Of a stretch of DNA of 16,051 nt, positions 14,684 through 16,051 are shown piece by piece. Below the pieces are notes generated by a model. The model saw nothing but the letters and a program-made list of their open reading frames with translations. It did not search any database and had not been told where the DNA came from. Origin of the DNA: Candidatus Bathyarchaeota archaeon (GTDB lineage Archaea > Thermoproteota > Bathyarchaeia > TCS64 > B23); assembly GCA_029259285.1 (NCBI GenBank), contig JAPDJB010000082.1:1-16051 (forward strand). The letters run 5' to 3'. Numbering within the stretch: position 1 is the stretch's first letter; each line of letters starts with the position of its first letter. Position numbers and translations under genes: made by a program.

Positions 14684-15950
14684 CGCCCTAAGCTGGATTC
14701 TATGGCTCTCAGCCCTAGCACTCTCGCTGCTCCCCATGACGCAGGCCCTCAACGACTTGGGGGCCCTACTGGCGATATGGATGGGGCTGGATAGACTACT
14801 GATGAAGATTGCCCCCCTAGCTGCCAGATATGTCGCAGCCATTCTCCACCACATCTTCAGGGTTCCAACATCGATCTATGGGGCCTCCATATACCTGGAG
14901 GGGGGTGGCATCCCAATAGAGGTGAGGCTGGATTGGAACTGTCTGGGATGGCAGGGGGCTCTCATGATGGCGTTAGCTCTCATCATCCTTCTTCAAGGGG
15001 AGTATACGACGTGGAGCAAGGTGAAGACAGCCCTCCTAGGCGCCGAGGTCTTCATCGCAGCCAACACGGCGAGGATGATTCTCCCATGCCTCCTATTCAC
15101 TCACCTCGGCTATGAAGCTGCATTCCTATTCCACAACTACTTGGCGACGCCCATGATACTGGCCGTCATCGCCCTCTACTGGCATATCTCCACGGGATTC
15201 ATCCTCCAGCCCAGAGGGGGGGCGGAGAAAGGGGCGAGGCTGAGGGACATCCTGCTAGGCAGGAGGGGGATCAGCGTCGCCACCATGGCCATCATCCTAC
15301 TGGCGACCCTCTACACAGGCCTGGGAATACTCCCAGTGGAGGCCGCCGACTATCCCAGGACGGCCCTCACCTTCGAATTCGCAGAACCCGACTTCAGATA
15401 TCTCACCCATCCAGATTGGACTGATCTCGGTGAGAGGCCGCATACAGATGAATGGAAGAATACGGGGACGCCTGGGTGGTATAAGCTCTGGGAGTTCGAC
15501 CTCTATGGGCCTCTAGTCGAGGACTATAGGATGAGGGGAAACATCAACTACTATGTCTACTTCTACTGCTCAAGGCCCCATAAGGCCCCCTACGAATTCC
15601 ACATCTACGACGTCGATCCATCGGCTGACACCCCACCCGTGGAGGTGCACGTCGATAGGTTCATAATCCCCCTCGAAACGGGGTCTCCGCCGGATCCAAT
15701 TAAGCTGAAGGGGGAGGAGGTGAGGCCATACATCTTCAGGGAGGGACATACGATTAGGATCACGATATACGTATATGATGACGGCCATGAGAAGAGGGTC
15801 TACTACTTCGACTACGACTCGAAGGATAAACATTCCTACGCAGACTTCCCAGGGATGGTGGTAGATGAGAGACTTCTACCATCCATACCCCTCGCCATCG
15901 CAGCCCTGATGATTGGGGTGAGGAGGAATGGGGGAGAGGGAGGCATATAG
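14670..15950 (+). CDS. Archaeosortase/exosortase family protein with C-terminal substrate-like module (copy 2)
   Basis: This 426-residue paralogue of the preceding protein has the same order of parts. The catalytic residues are Cys91 in DWNCLGWQG, Arg135 in ANTARMIL and His155 in LFHNYLATP. Following LLGRR, the segment ISVATMAIILL (201-222) ends in PVEAAD, resembling a signal-peptide cleavage region. The extracytoplasmic domain (about 226-392) is built like the one in copy 1 (LWEFDLYGPLVEDYRM, FREGHTIRITIYVY). The end is FPGMVVDER (393-401), with Asp where the two upstream proteins have Pro, then a hydrophobic stretch (402-417) and RR. ATG 14670 has GGGGGAG about 6 nt upstream and overlaps the previous stop by 14 bp, implying translational coupling. 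Confidence 0.85.
   Translation: MRRINALSWILWLSALALSLLPMTQALNDLGALLAIWMGLDRLLMKIAPLAARYVAAILHHIFRVPTSIYGASIYLEGGGIPIEVRLDWNCLGWQGALMMALALIILLQGEYTTWSKVKTALLGAEVFIAANTARMILPCLLFTHLGYEAAFLFHNYLATPMILAVIALYWHISTGFILQPRGGAEKGARLRDILLGRRGISVATMAIILLATLYTGLGILPVEAADYPRTALTFEFAEPDFRYLTHPDWTDLGERPHTDEWKNTGTPGWYKLWEFDLYGPLVEDYRMRGNINYYVYFYCSRPHKAPYEFHIYDVDPSADTPPVEVHVDRFIIPLETGSPPDPIKLKGEEVRPYIFREGHTIRITIYVYDDGHEKRVYYFDYDSKDKHSYADFPGMVVDERLLPSIPLAIAALMIGVRRNGGEGGI
15271..15298 (+). repeat. 28-bp direct repeat, copy in second sortase gene
   Basis: This is the second copy of the exact 28-bp match at 13995-14022, in the same reading frame and at the same place in the protein. Confidence 0.9.
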
Positions 15951-16051
15951 AAGCCTCTTAGCCTATGCGGCCGCCTCCTTCCTATCCCTCCCCCTACTGA
16001 CCACCCTCAGCGAGCCGTTGACGAGGGCTGTGGAGGCGGCGATACCTATCG
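15928..16051 (+). CDS. Start of a further membrane protein, possible third sortase paralogue (partial)
   Basis: An open frame runs from ATG 15928 to the window edge (41 codons). It overlaps the end of the previous gene by 23 bp and has GGGGTG at 15915-15920 with 7-nt spacing. The peptide begins MGEREAYRSLLAYAAASFLS and continues with a hydrophobic stretch then a short amphipathic part (TTLSEPLTRAVEAAIP). This matches the layout at the N-termini of the two preceding sortases, where a first membrane helix is followed by LNDLGALLAI or MNDLMAKAAAL. No catalytic motif is within the window, so the family is inferred from position and layout only. Confidence 0.6.
   Translation, partial: MGEREAYRSLLAYAAASFLSLPLLTTLSEPLTRAVEAAIPI

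Noticed and set aside
1..16051. tRNA, rRNA, CRISPR or insertion sequence
   Set aside because: Scanning the short intergenic gaps showed no cloverleaf-like or CCA-ended stretch, no regularly spaced repeats and no transposase-like frame.

Overview
The window is archaeal chromosome. It holds a group II chaperonin (thermosome) gene, an archaeal-type Trm1, an archaeal RlmE/FtsJ, an Lhr-type helicase, and many genes with BRE/TATA-like promoters about 26 bp upstream of the start, several apparently leaderless. GTG/TTG starts, AGG/AGA-dominated arginine codons and purine-rich coding strands suit a thermophile. A zinc-ribbon protein resembling the thaumarchaeal TackOD1 type, beside a MinD-like ATPase, hints at the TACK/Thermoproteota side (for example Bathyarchaeia or Nitrososphaeria relatives). 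The exact lineage is inference.

Region 1 (1-8829) is housekeeping and conserved archaeal genes: a partial thermosome subunit (minus), an FAA-hydrolase-family enzyme (minus), a divergent hotdog thioesterase-like protein (plus), a BlaI/MecI-like winged-helix regulator with a pair of GGGTACCC palindromes in its promoter (plus), a DUF1805/YunC-like protein (minus), a large Lhr helicase (plus), an AroM-family protein (plus), and the minus-strand pair trm1-rlmE, whose last gene overlaps aroM tail to tail.

Region 2 (8910-11002) is a two-gene plus-strand unit encoding a zinc-ribbon/nuclease-fold-like/winged-helix protein and a MinD/ParA-type ATPase. A PadR regulator converges on it.

Region 3 (11086-16051) is the most unusual part. 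It is a tightly packed operon, divergent from padR, with a membrane GT2 synthase carrying the processive Q-x-x-R-W motif, two exosortase/archaeosortase-family proteins in tandem, and the start of a further membrane protein that may be a third paralogue. The GT2 protein and both sortases end in the same accessory module: a transmembrane segment, an extracytoplasmic beta-rich domain resembling the PepX_C jelly roll, then an FPG-x-x-V-P/D-E-K/R motif, a short hydrophobic stretch and usually a basic tail. This tripartite end is the layout of an archaeosortase substrate sorting signal, here attached to the sortases and to the glycosyltransferase. It suggests a self-processing or mutually processed surface-polysaccharide/protein-anchoring machine, possibly controlled by PadR through an inverted repeat just upstream of the GT2 start.

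No tRNA, rRNA, CRISPR array or insertion sequence was recognised. No gene-free stretch exceeds 300 bases; the longest is the padR-GT2 intergenic region of about 150 bp.
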